NCBI GenBank assembly: GCA_016584305.1
Contig: JACEEZ010018587.1
Coordinates: 221,122-285,121 of the forward strand
DNA: 64,000 nucleotides
Direction: 5' to 3'
Origin: Chionoecetes opilio
Taxonomy: Eukaryota > Arthropoda > Malacostraca > Decapoda > Majidae
Positions 1 to 14,077 of the stretch are shown in pieces (the stretch's first letter is position 1; the number at the start of each line of letters is the position of its first letter). A program made the position numbers and the translations under genes. The notes beneath the pieces were generated by a model. The model was not told the origin of the DNA. It ran no database searches and was given only the letters and a program-made list of their open reading frames with translations.

Positions 1-199
1 GAGGTTATGTTTTCACCCCGATCTGTCTGTCTGTCTGTCTGTTTGTTAGTGTACAGGATTTCTCGAAAAGTTACGAATAGATTTGGACCAAACTCGGTAT
101 ACCAAGTCTATTTGGTATAAGGAAGGACTGATTTAATTTTGGATGAAATCTATTGACAAGTGTAATTGATGAAATATTCGGCCGGAGGTATGCGCTCAT

Positions 200-783
<584 letters not shown>

Positions 784-785
784 GA

Positions 786-802
786 GATAGATAGATAGAT
801 AG

Positions 803-868
<66 letters not shown>
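786..868. repeat. (GATA)n microsatellite
   Basis: About twenty GATA units follow the GA array, with one unit shortened near 803. GATA tracts together with the GACA tract near 24.6 kb are the components of Bkm-type satellites. Confidence 0.95.
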
Positions 869-1014
869 TAGATTAGATATTTTTTTATATTTTTTTTAGT
901 TTTATATTCGGGCGGAGGTATGCGCTCTACTGAGTGCCCCCCCCCCCCCCCTAGTTTATTTGTTTTATCCTCTACCCTTCATTGGAATAGTAGAGGGATG
1001 CCAGAAGACTTAAA

Positions 1015-1670
1015 TCTATAATAATATAAGCGAAAGTGTGTCTGTCTGTCTCTGTGTCCGCTCTAGGTGCCGCCCCCCGTGGCGGAATCCCATCATATGG
1101 CACAGTTTTGGAACCGGGTTGACCAGGGGAAGGTTTTAAGCCCCCTTATGAGATGATCCGATCACTTTTTTTCCCCCCTTTTTTTAGTAGCCTATTAGCG
1201 AGAATTGTGAAAAAAAGTGGGTTGCGAGAATTGAGGAAACCTTGATGTAGGGTGATGGGTAATGGGTGAGTGAATGGGTGGGGTGATGGGTAATGGGTGT
1301 GGGGTGATGGGTGAGTGAATGGGTGGGGGGTGATGGGTTGGGGGTGATGGGTGATGGGTGAGGGAATGGGTGGGGGGTGATGGGTAATGGGTGAGTGAAT
1401 GAGTGTGTGGTGATGGGTAATGGGTGAGTGGGTGGGGGGTGATGGGTAATGGGTGAGTGAATGGGTGGGGGGTGATGGGTAATGGGTGAGTGAATGGGTT
1501 GGGGGTGATGTGAATGGGTTGGCGTTAATACATACATTTCTACATCCATGATTTCAGGAAAGTTAGAAGGGGCTATCTGCAGAGTCTGTGTTTGGTGGGC
1601 CTTTGGCCCACCAATAGCCCTCCGCAGGAGCTAGCCAAAAAGTCCGCCCGGAGGGCGGCTTTGCGGCTAG
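1015..1670 (+). mobile_element. Non-autonomous Helitron, family A, complete copy
   Basis: The element starts with TCTATAATAATATAAGCG at 1015 after an A, and ends with CTAG at 1667-1670 before a T. Insertion between A and T, a 5' TC and a 3' CTRR are Helitron hallmarks. Just inside the 3' end is a GC hairpin, CCGCCC-GGA-GGGCGG. Between the ends are a CTGT tract, a conserved block with CATATGGCACA, a T-rich tract, a GGGTGATGGGTAAT minisatellite (about 1250-1515) and inverted copies of GGTGGGCC. It encodes no Rep/helicase. The same element occurs at 15567-16252, 44998-47854 and 59613-60313. Confidence 0.88.
1250..1515 (+). repeat. Internal minisatellite of Helitron family A
   Basis: Degenerate tandem units of the type GGGTGATGGGTAAT-GGGTGAGTGAAT fill the middle of the Helitron. 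Unit number varies between copies. On the minus strand it reads as a His/Pro-rich open frame in every copy, which is a compositional artefact. Confidence 0.9.
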
Positions 1671-1682
1671 TAGCACTATAAA

Positions 1683-2350
1683 GCCCCGTCCACACTACCA
1701 CTCACCACCGTCGGCGCTTCCCGTCGACCGAGTGTTCGTCACTCAAAAGTGGCAGTGTGGACACGATGCCGACGAGCAAAATGTAACCGTCGGCATTGCC
1801 CGCCAATATTCAGCAGGTTTAATATTGGGCGGGCATGCCCGTCACTCACGGGGCAGCGCCGAACACATGCTTCAAGTTATCGCCAATTTTCACCATCTAG
1901 ATATTTTTGTATTGCTATGTGTCTTATACCATCAGAACCAAGAAAGTCAGCTGATTACGAATCTGTGATCAAAAATTAAATAGTAGAAATGGTCGAGAAA
2001 TTGCAGCGAGTTGAAGACAAAAAAGTGAGAAAAATTGTTATACACTATTTCTTTTTGCTATATTTTTTAGAATACACAAAAAGGTTTTCGTATATTTTTC
2101 TTGCTTATGATATGCAGAAATGTGTCATGAAGATGATAGTTGGGTCAGTTTTTCTAAACCTCCTGTGGTTATTTCATAATCTCGAGTGATTGTATACGAT
2201 ATGCAGAAAACATGACTCGCTTTGAAATCAGGAAGCGCGCTGACCGCCGAGCAAAACCGTTCGTGTGGACACAACTCTGGCAACGGTATTGCCCGTCGGC
2301 AAGCACCGACGGCAAGCGCCGACGGTGGTGAGTGGTAGTGTGGACGGGGC
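1683..2350. mobile_element. Non-autonomous DNA transposon (MITE) with 37-bp perfect TIRs
   Basis: The left end GCCCCGTCCACACTACC at 1683 is matched exactly, in inverted orientation, by the right end finishing GTGTGGACGGGGC at 2350. The inverted match is perfect for 37 bases and continues imperfectly further in, with the words GTCGGC and GTGTGGACAC repeated. An internal hairpin occupies 1797-1835. No transposase frame is present. I see no convincing target-site duplication, so the superfamily cannot be assigned. Its left end lies 12 bases from the 3' end of the preceding Helitron. Confidence 0.85.
1797..1835. repeat. Internal hairpin/cruciform in the TIR element
   Basis: TGCCCGCCAATATT is followed after ten bases by AATATTGGGCGGGCA, which pairs with it apart from one bulged base. 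Confidence 0.8.
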
Positions 2351-2552
2351 AGAGTCTTACTGCAGGGATTGGCAAAGCTGGTTTTATGCTCTCTGAAAAA
2401 AGGTGAGTAACCCTCTTTCGATGGATTGCACCATTGTTTCTTTTTGGCGGAAGATTCTGATAAAAGTAAGCACGTACGATTTCTACATTCACCTTGTGTT
2501 ACTTTGGGGGGGGGGGGAGAAGCACGCATTTTTTCACATTTACCTATTGGAT

Positions 2553-2592
<40 letters not shown>

Positions 2593-3585
2593 TTATTAAC
2601 TGTCAAGCACGAGCACAAGTTTAAAAAAAATAGTATATTCAGCCTAAATGCCAACACACTTCAAGATACTTCTCGCATTATAAACTTTTGGTAGTGAAAG
2701 TTCAGGAAGAGACAAAACCATTAAACACATCTCTCCAAAGCAAAATACATGAGATCCTTGTCTATAATGCCATTTCTGTGATTAGTCTGCGAGGTGAAGA
2801 CTCATAAAACATTCATGAGGTCCCGAGATCAATCCAGTGTATCCACAAAATATGTTCCTTTCTTCTTTATTTCTTGCACGTATTAGCAGTTTAAAGCATA
2901 CAAACTTTTGAACTGCTTACCAATAAAATAAAGCCAGTGGCAGGAGGACCGAAATTATTATTACAATAAATCGCATTACACGTGTAAAAACACGATATAA
3001 AAGGTAATCGTTATTGTGTTGTGATAGCAAAGGTCCAAGTAAATAATTCCAAATATTACTGAAAGGTTTACAGAATTACCTATTAAGTTAAAAAATATAC
3101 AAAATCATCATTGTTGATTTTAAGCGCCAACACCAACAGTCATAAGATGTGAAGAAAAAAATCGTGAAGGTGATTACGAATACAAAACCGTACGCTATAT
3201 AAAATAAATATTGTGTGTCTATGTGTGTTTTGTCTACTTAACACACAATTGGGCATAAAGAAATCTGAGAAAAGTAGAGTTACGAAACTTGTAAGTACAC
3301 ACACGAATGGAAAAAAAAATACCACAATAAAATAATTATATAATCTTACTTCGAATATATCAACAAGATTCTTCGTTAAGTAATACAACCTACCACTTAC
3401 GAACATGAAAACACGATTAAAGTGAGACAATGGAAGAAAGTGTACAGCTTCCTCTGCGCCGCATACATACACACAAACATAAGACGGAAACGTCATTTAA
3501 TAAAGAATAAAAAATGGCATGGCTATAAAATTTTCAAAACGTATACTCGAACCCGAATGACCCTTCAGCCGAATATAGTAACATG

Positions 3586-3586
<1 letters not shown>
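2351..3586. other. Anonymous A/T-rich DNA
   Basis: Apart from a poly-G run (about 2506-2517) and a poly-A run (2559-2589) I see no gene, transposon ends or tandem structure here. Confidence 0.6.
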
Positions 3587-3621
<35 letters not shown>

Positions 3622-3660
3622 ATGTGTGTGAGAGAGAGAGAGAGAGGAGAGAGGAGAGAG

Positions 3661-3695
<35 letters not shown>

Positions 3696-3703
3696 GAGAG
3701 AGA

Positions 3704-3736
<33 letters not shown>

Positions 3737-3803
3737 AGAGGGGGGGAGGAGAAGATGAGGAGAGAGAGAGGAGGAGAGAGAGAGAGAGGGGGAGGGGGGG
3801 GGG
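3587..3803. repeat. (CT)n then (GA)n with polarity switch
   Basis: A CT tract ends at about 3619, is followed by the short spacer AATGTGTGT, and then a degenerate GA/GGA tract runs to about 3803 and ends in poly-G. The two tracts are reverse complements and could form a hairpin. Confidence 0.92.
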
Positions 3804-3883
3804 GGCGCATGCATCCGGATAGCATACACACACATGTTGCAATAGGACACGAATACAAATACTGACGGAAAGATGAAAATATG

Positions 3884-3885
3884 CG

Positions 3886-3921
<36 letters not shown>

Positions 3922-3975
3922 CACACATACACAACACACACACACACACACAACACACACACACACACACACACA
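3884..3975. repeat. (CA)n microsatellite, interrupted
   Basis: CA repeats are broken several times by single-base losses (ACAACAC). Confidence 0.95.
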
Positions 3976-4671
3976 TGCCAGTAACTTTATCCATTAAGAG
4001 GAGTTTCGATAGCATGAAAGTATTTTTGACTCACGCAACTTCGATTTTAGTCTGTCGAAAAAGTTTGCTGATGCTATTTTTCTCATTTAATTATTTGTCA
4101 ACCATTCGGAAAAAGGAGAGTAAAGCAGCTTATTTTTTTTTTACTTAAGAGAGTAAAAATGCTTCTAAGCTTATTATGTAACAAGTAACCATCTTGAGGT
4201 GATTGTCCTCTAAATATTAGTTGTTTTCCTTCGATGACTAAATATAATTGGCATGTAACATAATTATAATGTAATAATAAATTTAATTCAAATTAACATA
4301 ACAACATTAGATAAACAACATTCACAAGCTTCATGTCACTGTAAAACTGCACTCATTTTTTTGCATACAGTATCTGCAATCTAATATCTTTCATTGTTTT
4401 CATCTATGTGTATTAAGCATAATAAAGTTTCTTGGAATAAGGGATTAAATTTTATATAGTTGTTTGTTCTCAGCGTTAATTTGTCTTTTGTGATCCTAAA
4501 ATATTTTCTGGTAACACGGGATGCATTAACACGGGATGCATTTCTGATGGTTCTGCTGAAAATAACATCCTACCTGTGTGGATTTACAACCGCACTGTGG
4601 TAAAAATGCCTGTTTACTTAGTCAGCTGTAATTTATGCATTAATGGGGCCGGAGTCATATGAATGAATAAC
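3976..4671. other. Anonymous DNA
   Basis: Nothing recognisable except a short direct duplication of TAACACGGGATGCATT at about 4513 and 4528. Confidence 0.6.
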
Positions 4672-4800
4672 CCCCACCCCACCCCCCCACCCCACCCCCC
4701 ACCCACCCACCCACACCCACACCCCCACACCCACCCACACCCACACCCACACACACACACACCCACACCCACACCCACACCCACACACCCACACCCACAC
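4672..4800. repeat. (CCCA)n/(CA)n compound array
   Basis: C-rich CCCAC units mix with CA repeats. The complementary strand is G-rich (GGGTGGGTGGG), so it has G-quadruplex potential. Confidence 0.93.
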
Positions 4801-5631
4801 GTCAGCTAGAGACAGGTAGGTATATGAACAAATGGATATATAGACAGACAACAGACTTACAAACGGACTGATAGAGAAATAGATATGTAGAAAAGACAAT
4901 CAAAATCTCTTTGTTTGGCGACCGTAAAAAAGCTTCACTGTCGGCTGAGCAAATCTTCCAAACCTGAGAAATTACGAGAGGCATTTCTATATCTGTTTCC
5001 CAGCGACACTGCGTCACAGCCTCCATGGCGCGGCACCTCCAGCAGCCACATCAGGCTATGCGGGACAGAGTATTATTTCTAACGTTTCTTTTTTTTCTCT
5101 TTTTTCTACGTTCGAGTTTGTCTTGCTTTTTATTTATATAATTTTTTTTTGTGTGTGCATAGATAGATAGGCAGAAAAATATATAACGAATAAACAAAGA
5201 CTCCTTTTTTTTCTTTTACTCCAACAGCTAAAATACTTCTGAAAAGTCAGCTAAATATTTCCACCAAACTTTTTCCCTTTACCAAACATTTCAAATATAT
5301 TTGGAGGAGAATACCAAAACACTTGCAACAATAACATAAGAAATCTGCAATGCAATGCCACGATCTATTTGTATTTTGCTCGTGCGAATTTGGGTTTGCG
5401 GCGCTGGAGGACACCCGTCACTGTCGTTCTGGCGGCAAAGAAAATGGAGAGCGGATAGCGGGTCCCACACTGAGGTAAATAATTGCTTACTTCTGCAGGA
5501 TTTACCGATAACGGTTCTTTCTCTGGGTCCGGATGTTGCCTTACGTCTTTATTCCTTTATCTATCCTCTTATTCTTTTCGTTTAGCACATTATCTACTCA
5601 ATGATTTGTCTTTTGTTTTGTTTGAGTGTTC
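4801..5631. other. Anonymous DNA
   Basis: No supported gene. A GC-richer patch at 5360-5480 has no convincing splice-site pair. Confidence 0.5.
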
Positions 5632-6256
<625 letters not shown>

Positions 6257-6736
6257 GAACCCAGCCTCTCACCCTCCCAGTATCTGGCAAGTCGGGGGCG
6301 GGAGGGCTGGGAAGGCTGACCTTTCTTGTCGTGAAGTGAACACAAGTCGAGTGTTGGTTTGGAAGGGCGAGAGACTACGAGGGTGACTTGCACAACAGAT
6401 CACCCGAGGCCTTTGAGGTCTTGGTGATAGGCAGAGGGAGAGGAGGCGGAGGGGGAAGGGAAGGGGGGAAGGGGGAACGCAAAAAGAATGGAGAAGACAG
6501 TGAGTACAATGATTAGGCATAAAAGATTGGCAAAATGAAAATACGAAAATACATAATGCCTTGCAATGCGATGTTGGTGGTAAGATGAGAAGGGATTATA
6601 CCATCATTTGTACATGAAGATCGAGCCTTTGTCAGGGATTTTCTCCACCCTTTGACCCCCAGACTGCTTCTTGACCACACTAATGCCTTGATGACCTTCC
6701 TATTCCCTATATGTCTTCCAAACCTTCACCAATTAT
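6257..6736. other. Anonymous DNA
   Basis: No supported gene. It contains a G/A-rich stretch at about 6428-6480. Confidence 0.5.
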
Positions 6737-6975
6737 ACCTCCCTTTAACACCCACACCAACCATCCATTCCCTCACCAACCATCCACTTCCTCCATCACT
6801 CTTACCTCCCTTTAACACCCACACCAACCATCCATTCCAGCACCAACCATCCACTTCCTTCACCACTCTTACCTCCCTTTAACACCCACACCAACCATGC
6901 ATTCCCTCACCAACCATCCACTTCCTCCATCACTCTTACCTCCCTTTAACACCCACACCACCATCCACACCCTCA
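6737..6975 (+). repeat. 67-bp minisatellite, about 3.5 copies
   Basis: The word ACCTCCCTTTAACACCCACA recurs at 6737, 6804, 6871 and 6938, exactly 67 bases apart each time. The units are C/A-rich and contain sub-repeats of ACCAACCATCCA. Confidence 0.94.
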
Positions 6976-7560
6976 CTAGCCACCCACACCCTCAAACTCC
7001 AATCACCAAGTACCCTCACTATCTAGCACCTACATCACAAATACCACTTCCACCACCCACGCCCCTCAAAATCCACATTCACCAAGTACACTCACTATCT
7101 TCCACCTAAATCACATGTACCTTCATATTCTCCTCCTCATCTACCTACACCCTCCTACATCCCTATCTATCACTACCAATAATAAAACCCACACCCTCCT
7201 CCATTATCCCATACCCCTATCCATCAAACACTTTACTGCCTATTACCCACACCATTTCCACTAACTCATACAACTCCCAACACTCGCACCTGTATCTTCC
7301 ACCCACACAACCACCCACACCTTCCACCATCACTCATTCACACCTACCACTCGCACGATCCTCCACAACGCAGACCCACACCCTTTTCTTAACTCTTTCC
7401 TCCCGCATCACCTTTCGCGAGCATCCACACTACTCATTATCCCCACCACTTACAGCAATACCCGACGCCAGCATTAACACAAACCCCTCCTCTCCATTGC
7501 ACCAGCATTACCATTCTTCCAGTTCTCTCCCGCACCCCCCACCCCTGCCATCCCCACACT
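6976..7560. repeat. C/A-rich low-complexity DNA flanking the 67-bp array
   Basis: The sequence remains strongly pyrimidine/CCA-biased and looks like decayed extension of the minisatellite. The open frames in it follow from composition. Confidence 0.6.
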
Positions 7561-9345
7561 TAAAATAATATACCCAGCCCAGTGGCCTTCCCCGGCCTCG
7601 AGCGGCGTGAGAGGGGGATTCCACACACCACAAACGCACCGACGCACACCAGCCGCATACCGTCACACCCTTCCCTTTGCCCGGCGTCTCTTTACTCGCA
7701 AGGTCTCCCGTGAGTGACGCGCTGCTCACTTCACCGATCAAACACACGCCTGCTTGGTAATGGTGAGGGCGGCTTTGTCTTTAAACAAGACTCTGCTTAC
7801 ATACACGAGATAAAAGCAAAGTGGATATCTGGCGGGCACAGACGAAAACTTTATATGCACGCTTGTATACGAATTTTTTTAAAGTTCCGGTTACGTGTGG
7901 GAATAACAAATTTTGTGTTGAGTTCTATCAAAATATAAAAAACAGCATCAATGAAAATAAACTGATGACTCAGAAAATCATTTAGAAAAAATAATTTATA
8001 ATAAATAAGAAATATTTTATGTTTTTCATTTTCATCTTTCTTTTTCAATATCTTTCTTTTTTCTTTGTCAGAGGTCCCGTCAGTGCACCGAAGAGGACCT
8101 GGTCTCGTCGCCTTGGCCGTGAGACTCACCACCGCCGCACCACTTGCACCGCTCGAGCTGTTAGTGAGAAAGAATACTATAGACAAACCATGACAACGGG
8201 AGCAGGAGTGAGGGGACTGACAGATCACTCCCGTCTGTGGGCCAGGAGTCATTCAGGATTGACCTGCCTGACCCTTCATAATTAGGACTTTCGTGAGGCG
8301 GAACTCTTTGCCCTGCCCTACCCCGCCCACAACACCCATTATGCACCCTACAAGGTGAGATGGGTGGGGAACCTCACTCCCAGCCTGACACGCGCGGAGA
8401 TGAGAGAGGAGATGGGCTTGTGTGGCTGTGAATGCCGCAACACAAGTACACAACATGCCCTCTTATCTACATCCCTCTGGTTGGAAATTATTTTAGGCGC
8501 AATTTTGATCTCCTGAACCTACAATATACCTGACTATTTTTTTTATACAAAACCATCATGTTGGGAACTCGCTGCCGCCCACATGACCTATTCCCCTCAC
8601 CTGGCTCTCTCCTCTCTCCTGTGCCTCCCTTCACTCCATCACACAGAGATACGGTCACAAGTGGGGAGTCTCAGTCTTAACTCCAAATATTTATCCTCTT
8701 TTGTTTTATTTATAACGTGAAATTTTCAAATTCGGGCCACCTACAGAAAAAGAGTAAGTCACTGCCTTGTATGGGTGTGTAGAAGAGACGGACTGACTCA
8801 ATACCAACTTGACTTATGCTTTTCGTTGATAGAGACACTCGTAAGCCACTTTCGTAGGACACTCGTTACTCTTATCTATACGAAGGAAGTTAAATATAAT
8901 GATTAAATAGTCTAATGCTTGAATGGGAAAGTGAAGTCTGTGAGGTCATTTTAATGAAGGGGCGCAGGGATACAAGGAGGGGTATGGGGAAGACTTGAGT
9001 CTTAACATTAACAAGTGGTGAAATCATGGGTAGTATTTTTGAGCTACAAGGGGGAAGGAAAATAAAATAAGAATTCAAAACTGTCAGTATTAGTCTCTAA
9101 ACTTTCCAGTGCAGGTCACACGATGTTGTTGATAAGATGTTTGGTATGTGAAGACGCACGCAAACTGCTCACAAAATAAGCATGTCGTTTATATATTTGC
9201 ATCAGAAGAAAAAAAGTATATCAAGTAAAATAGAAGGCATTTTTTTTTTAAATATGGTTATTGAGGGTTGTAATATCTTTTTATAGAAGTCTTTATCAAA
9301 ATTCTTATTATATGACTCCACGTTTTCCTTGCCTCCATCCTACAG
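7561..9345. other. Anonymous DNA with some GC-rich patches
   Basis: GC-rich patches lie at 7570-7740 and 8080-8290. I could not identify a protein family or a convincing exon in either. The rest is A/T-rich. Confidence 0.45.
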
Positions 9346-9416
9346 ACGACAGGCAGCGCCGCTATGCAGACGACTTATATGGCGGCTATTACGCTGCAAT
9401 CCATACATATGAACAG
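9346..9416 (+). other. Possible 71-bp internal exon
   Basis: A pyrimidine tract and CTACAG precede 9346, and CAG|GTAC follows at 9417. Between them two frames are open. One gives a 23-residue peptide with the core RRYADDLYGGYYAAIHTYEQ, ending in phase 0. I recognise no domain. A chance match to splice consensus is quite possible, as no neighbouring exon of the same gene could be identified. Confidence 0.22.
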
Positions 9417-10286
9417 GTACAAAAAAATGTCGGTGTACATAATATTGCGACGGGCATCCGCTTATGGCATCACCTTGAATATGGATGCAATGAAAGCTGC
9501 CCCTGAAGCAGCGCGCAGCATTACAGACATATAGTTAAAACTAAGCCATTATTCCATAAAAGGGAAAGCGAGATTATAGTGCACGGCTATAAGCTCACAA
9601 GCTCACGATAAAAGCTCAAGGGTGCAGGCCATTCCGCCGTGAGTATATGTAAAGTTTAATTAATGTTTCCTGACATTCACGAAATCATGGATTATATTAA
9701 AAGAAAACTTCAACAGTCACTATAAGTACATATATATAGTGATGGTCTAGTAAGGGAAAATGCGTATAGCCAATAACTTGCAGATGCACGTTTCTGTGTT
9801 ATTTAAACATATGAAGAACTAAAATAATAAATCCCTTACTGTAATTCTGCCTTGCCTTATCACACTTCAGATAACTCTCCTAGCTGCTCCCTGTTTTCCT
9901 CTCCCTAAATCTGCCGTCCTCACGCCCAACTTTCTTCCTCTATCCTCGTGTCAACAGCTGACCTCTTCTTGCACTCTCAACTTTGTTTGCACAGAACTCT
10001 TGACATTATTCATCCCCCTCCAAGATAATACAAAATAAATATTTAGTGACATGACTTTTAAATTCTAGAAGAAATACTTTACTTGCCCATTTGAGTTTTC
10101 TTTAAACAGACATTTCGCTTAAACATATACAATAATTACATTTTCATTCTTGACGCTTCTCCATCTTTCTAGGCTTTCCAAAACCCTACGTTTTTACCCG
10201 CTGGCCATCCTTTCTTCCCATCTTCTCAACTCATCTCTCCAACTCCTTCAAGAGATGAAAATGTCAGGAAAGTTAATATTTAACAG
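9417..10286. other. Anonymous DNA
   Basis: Mostly A/T-rich, no repeats of note and no supported gene. Confidence 0.5.
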
Positions 10287-10400
10287 GCGGGGCCCCCTGC
10301 TCGCCACCCTTGTTAGCAGCGTGGCCTTCAGTGAGACAAATGCAACTGTGGGAGGCTACAGTCACCTCAGTGGTCCCGAGGATGATAAACGATCCCACAG
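10287..10400 (+). other. Possible exon-like patch beside a GA array
   Basis: After TTTAACAG at 10279-10286 the sequence becomes GC-rich. It reads in one open frame as a peptide containing GPLLATLVSSVAFSETNATV and then enters the GA array. No family is recognised and the second frame is also open, so the coding evidence is weak. Confidence 0.15.
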
Positions 10401-10403
10401 GCT

Positions 10404-10439
<36 letters not shown>

Positions 10440-10446
10440 GAGAGAG

Positions 10447-10490
<44 letters not shown>

Positions 10491-10524
10491 CGCAGAGCGA
10501 GAGAGAGAGGAGACGAGAGGAGAG

Positions 10525-10559
<35 letters not shown>

Positions 10560-10562
10560 AAA
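10404..10562. repeat. (GA)n microsatellite, interrupted
   Basis: GA repeats with frequent GGA and single GCGCAGAGC interruptions. Confidence 0.95.
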
Positions 10563-10998
10563 AAAATAGGAGTGAGTGAGTATTTACGTGAAAAGGAATT
10601 AAGGGAAAAATTTGCTAGCACGAATACCATGCAAGTTTTTTTCTTTTATCTGCCATCATATATAGGAGTAAAAACTGGAGTGAAAAAAAAAGGAGTAAAC
10701 TAAATACACACACACACACACACTACTTATTTCTTAGTAAAATATGAAGATGAACTCCTTGTCTTCTTTCTCTCTCTGCTTTCCTCCTATTCCTAGTCTC
10801 TCCCTCTTCCTACTTCTCATTTCTCCTCCTCTATACCCTCCCCCAGGTGTTTGTACCTCAACACCTGCCCAGACACCGAACTTAATTTTTTCTTTTCCTT
10901 CAAAACAGGTAGGTGCGTGGCGTCGATTACTCAGCCCGAGCAGACGTCTCCTACATCACCTGGTGTGTGTCGGGACCAGGCACATCAAGGCGCCCTGA

Positions 10999-11052
10999 AC
11001 GAGGAGGAGGAGGAGGAGGAGGAGGAGGAGGAGGAGGAGGAGGAGGAGGAAG
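10999..11052. repeat. (GGA)n trinucleotide array
   Basis: About seventeen GGA units. Depending on frame it reads as poly-Glu or poly-Gly. A short upstream patch (10911-10998) could be coding but has no recognisable family. Confidence 0.93.
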
Positions 11053-11338
11053 TCACTGTTTATTCGAAAAAGTCACCATGTTCAAGAAAGCTAGAGTTAA
11101 GGAATACCAAACTCAAGTAATAGGAGCCAGAAAAACGCAGTCTGTTATTACCGGTGTGAAATAAGTGTTGTGCATTGTGAGATAAACAAAGACAAAAATT
11201 ATAACACTCGTCCCCACACCCCTTAATTTCCCAGTTAAAGGGCCATCCATTACTCCGTGGTTATCCAAGCAATATATCGCGTGAAGGAAGAAATTGCTTC
11301 ATACGATTACATTACAGCGCAGTGGGGGTCTGATCAGC
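11053..11338. other. Anonymous DNA
   Basis: No gene or repeat recognised. Confidence 0.5.
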
Positions 11339-11590
11339 ACCATACCACCATCCACCACCATCACTTCCTTCCCATCCCACCACACCACTTCCTATCCACA
11401 CCACCCTACCACCACTATCCCCACCACCACTCACCACACTATCTTCCATCCACTACTTCCTTCCATCCATCACACCACCCTCACCAACCCACCCCACCAC
11501 CACCACCTCCTTCCCACCCACCATCATCACCACTACCACCATCCACCACCACCACCACTACCACCTCCTACCCACCTCCCAGAATACCCC
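11339..11590. repeat. CCA/CCACAC-rich degenerate low-complexity array
   Basis: Imperfect CCACCAT, CCACCAC and TTCC words. The resulting His/Pro/Thr-rich frame is compositional. Confidence 0.85.
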
Positions 11591-12876
<1,286 letters not shown>

Positions 12877-12940
12877 AAGCCAACCATCGAAAAGAAATAT
12901 AACCCCCCCACACACACGCACGCACACGCACACACAAGGG

Positions 12941-13240
12941 TATTCCGTTGTGTAGTGGTTAGCACGCTCGGTTCACAACCCAGAAATCCCGAGCGATCCC
13001 CGGGCGGAGCGGAGAAAGATGGGCCGTCTCCTAGCTTAAAACACGAACCCCTGTCCACCCAGCAGTGAATGGGTACCGGGTGTTAGCCAGGCGTTGTGAC
13101 CCGCCTCCCGATGTAGTGGCTTCGCCCAACAAGCACTAAGGAAGCAAAATATAAATCTAGATATGGAGACGGGGCCATAGGAGTGTAGTTCAGGCCCTGT
13201 AAAATACAACTAGATAAATACAACTAGGTAAATACACACA
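12941..13240 (+). mobile_element. tRNA-Val-derived SINE, copy 1
   Basis: The head is tRNA-like. A pol III A box (TAGTGGTTAGCACG, from 12953) is followed by an anticodon-loop-like TTCACAA, whose central CAC is a valine anticodon, and a decayed B box near 12991-13005. The body includes GAATGGGTACCGGGTGTTAG and GAGACGGGGCCATA, and the tail is repeated ACAACTAGATAAAT. The same family occurs inverted at 63021-63324. The element sits between CA-type tracts. It is non-coding and would depend on a LINE for mobility. Confidence 0.88.
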
Positions 13241-14077
13241 GTCTTTCAAGTGGCTAAAAATGCATACTAACAAGGAAATAACCCAAACCAAACACCTATT
13301 ATTCAAAACAAACACGTAGGACTTAAGAATAAAACACATGGTAAACAGTGCACCATAAATGAAGAAAAATACTGTCCATGGCACATCTGAATACATAACA
13401 CCGTTAGGCGAAGTTTTCTCCTAGTTATCCTCAAGTTTAAGATACATATGAGCTTGGGGAGTTTTAGTTGAGTTATGCACAAACTTCCGCCATGGCCTTG
13501 CTTGATAAGATATTCGTAAGTCACGTCATTAGTGAGTCTGTGGCGTGTTGCTTCGTGCGTGGTGTTACTTTATTCACTGCAACACCAATCTATAATGGCA
13601 GCACGAAAAATGGTAAGGCAGTAAATTTCCCACGTCACGGCTGGTTTATTTATCTCTTTTTCACTAGACAAATGTGTTTCTCTCACACGTACTAAAATAT
13701 CGGTTGCAAGTGTGAAATATCATTGAATTACGATGAAATGATGGCTTTGTTTTAAAATTCAAATTTGATTTCATAATGCTTTAGACTTCACGTAGCATTT
13801 CATCGGCCAATATAGTTTTATTAATTAACGTTTCAAGAGGCTTCTACTCGCCACAAAGTCCGATAAACTAACCAGAGCGCCACTCTCCCGATTGCCACTC
13901 ACGCTAACAATCACTAACGGAGTCAATCAGCGTCGATGAGAGAGGCTTGGAATCCCTCGTTAGCCAGTCACCTGTCCGCCAGCCACACTTGCACAGGCTT
14001 CAACATGTCTAACTCGTGCTAACAGGGACTTACTTTAATACTTATTTAAACCTTTGAACCATGGCAATGTGCAAATA
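13241..14077. other. Anonymous DNA
   Basis: No supported gene or repeat recognised. Confidence 0.5.

Noticed and set aside
1184..1549. His/Pro-rich open frame, also at 47187-47769 and 59795-60232 (minus) and 15531-16109 (plus)
   Set aside because: It arises from the Helitron minisatellite in each copy, and the frame varies with unit number.
10150..10569. 139-codon frame ending in an Arg/Glu tail as one protein
   Set aside because: The last third is a GA array. Only the 10287-10400 patch was kept, at low confidence, as exon-like.
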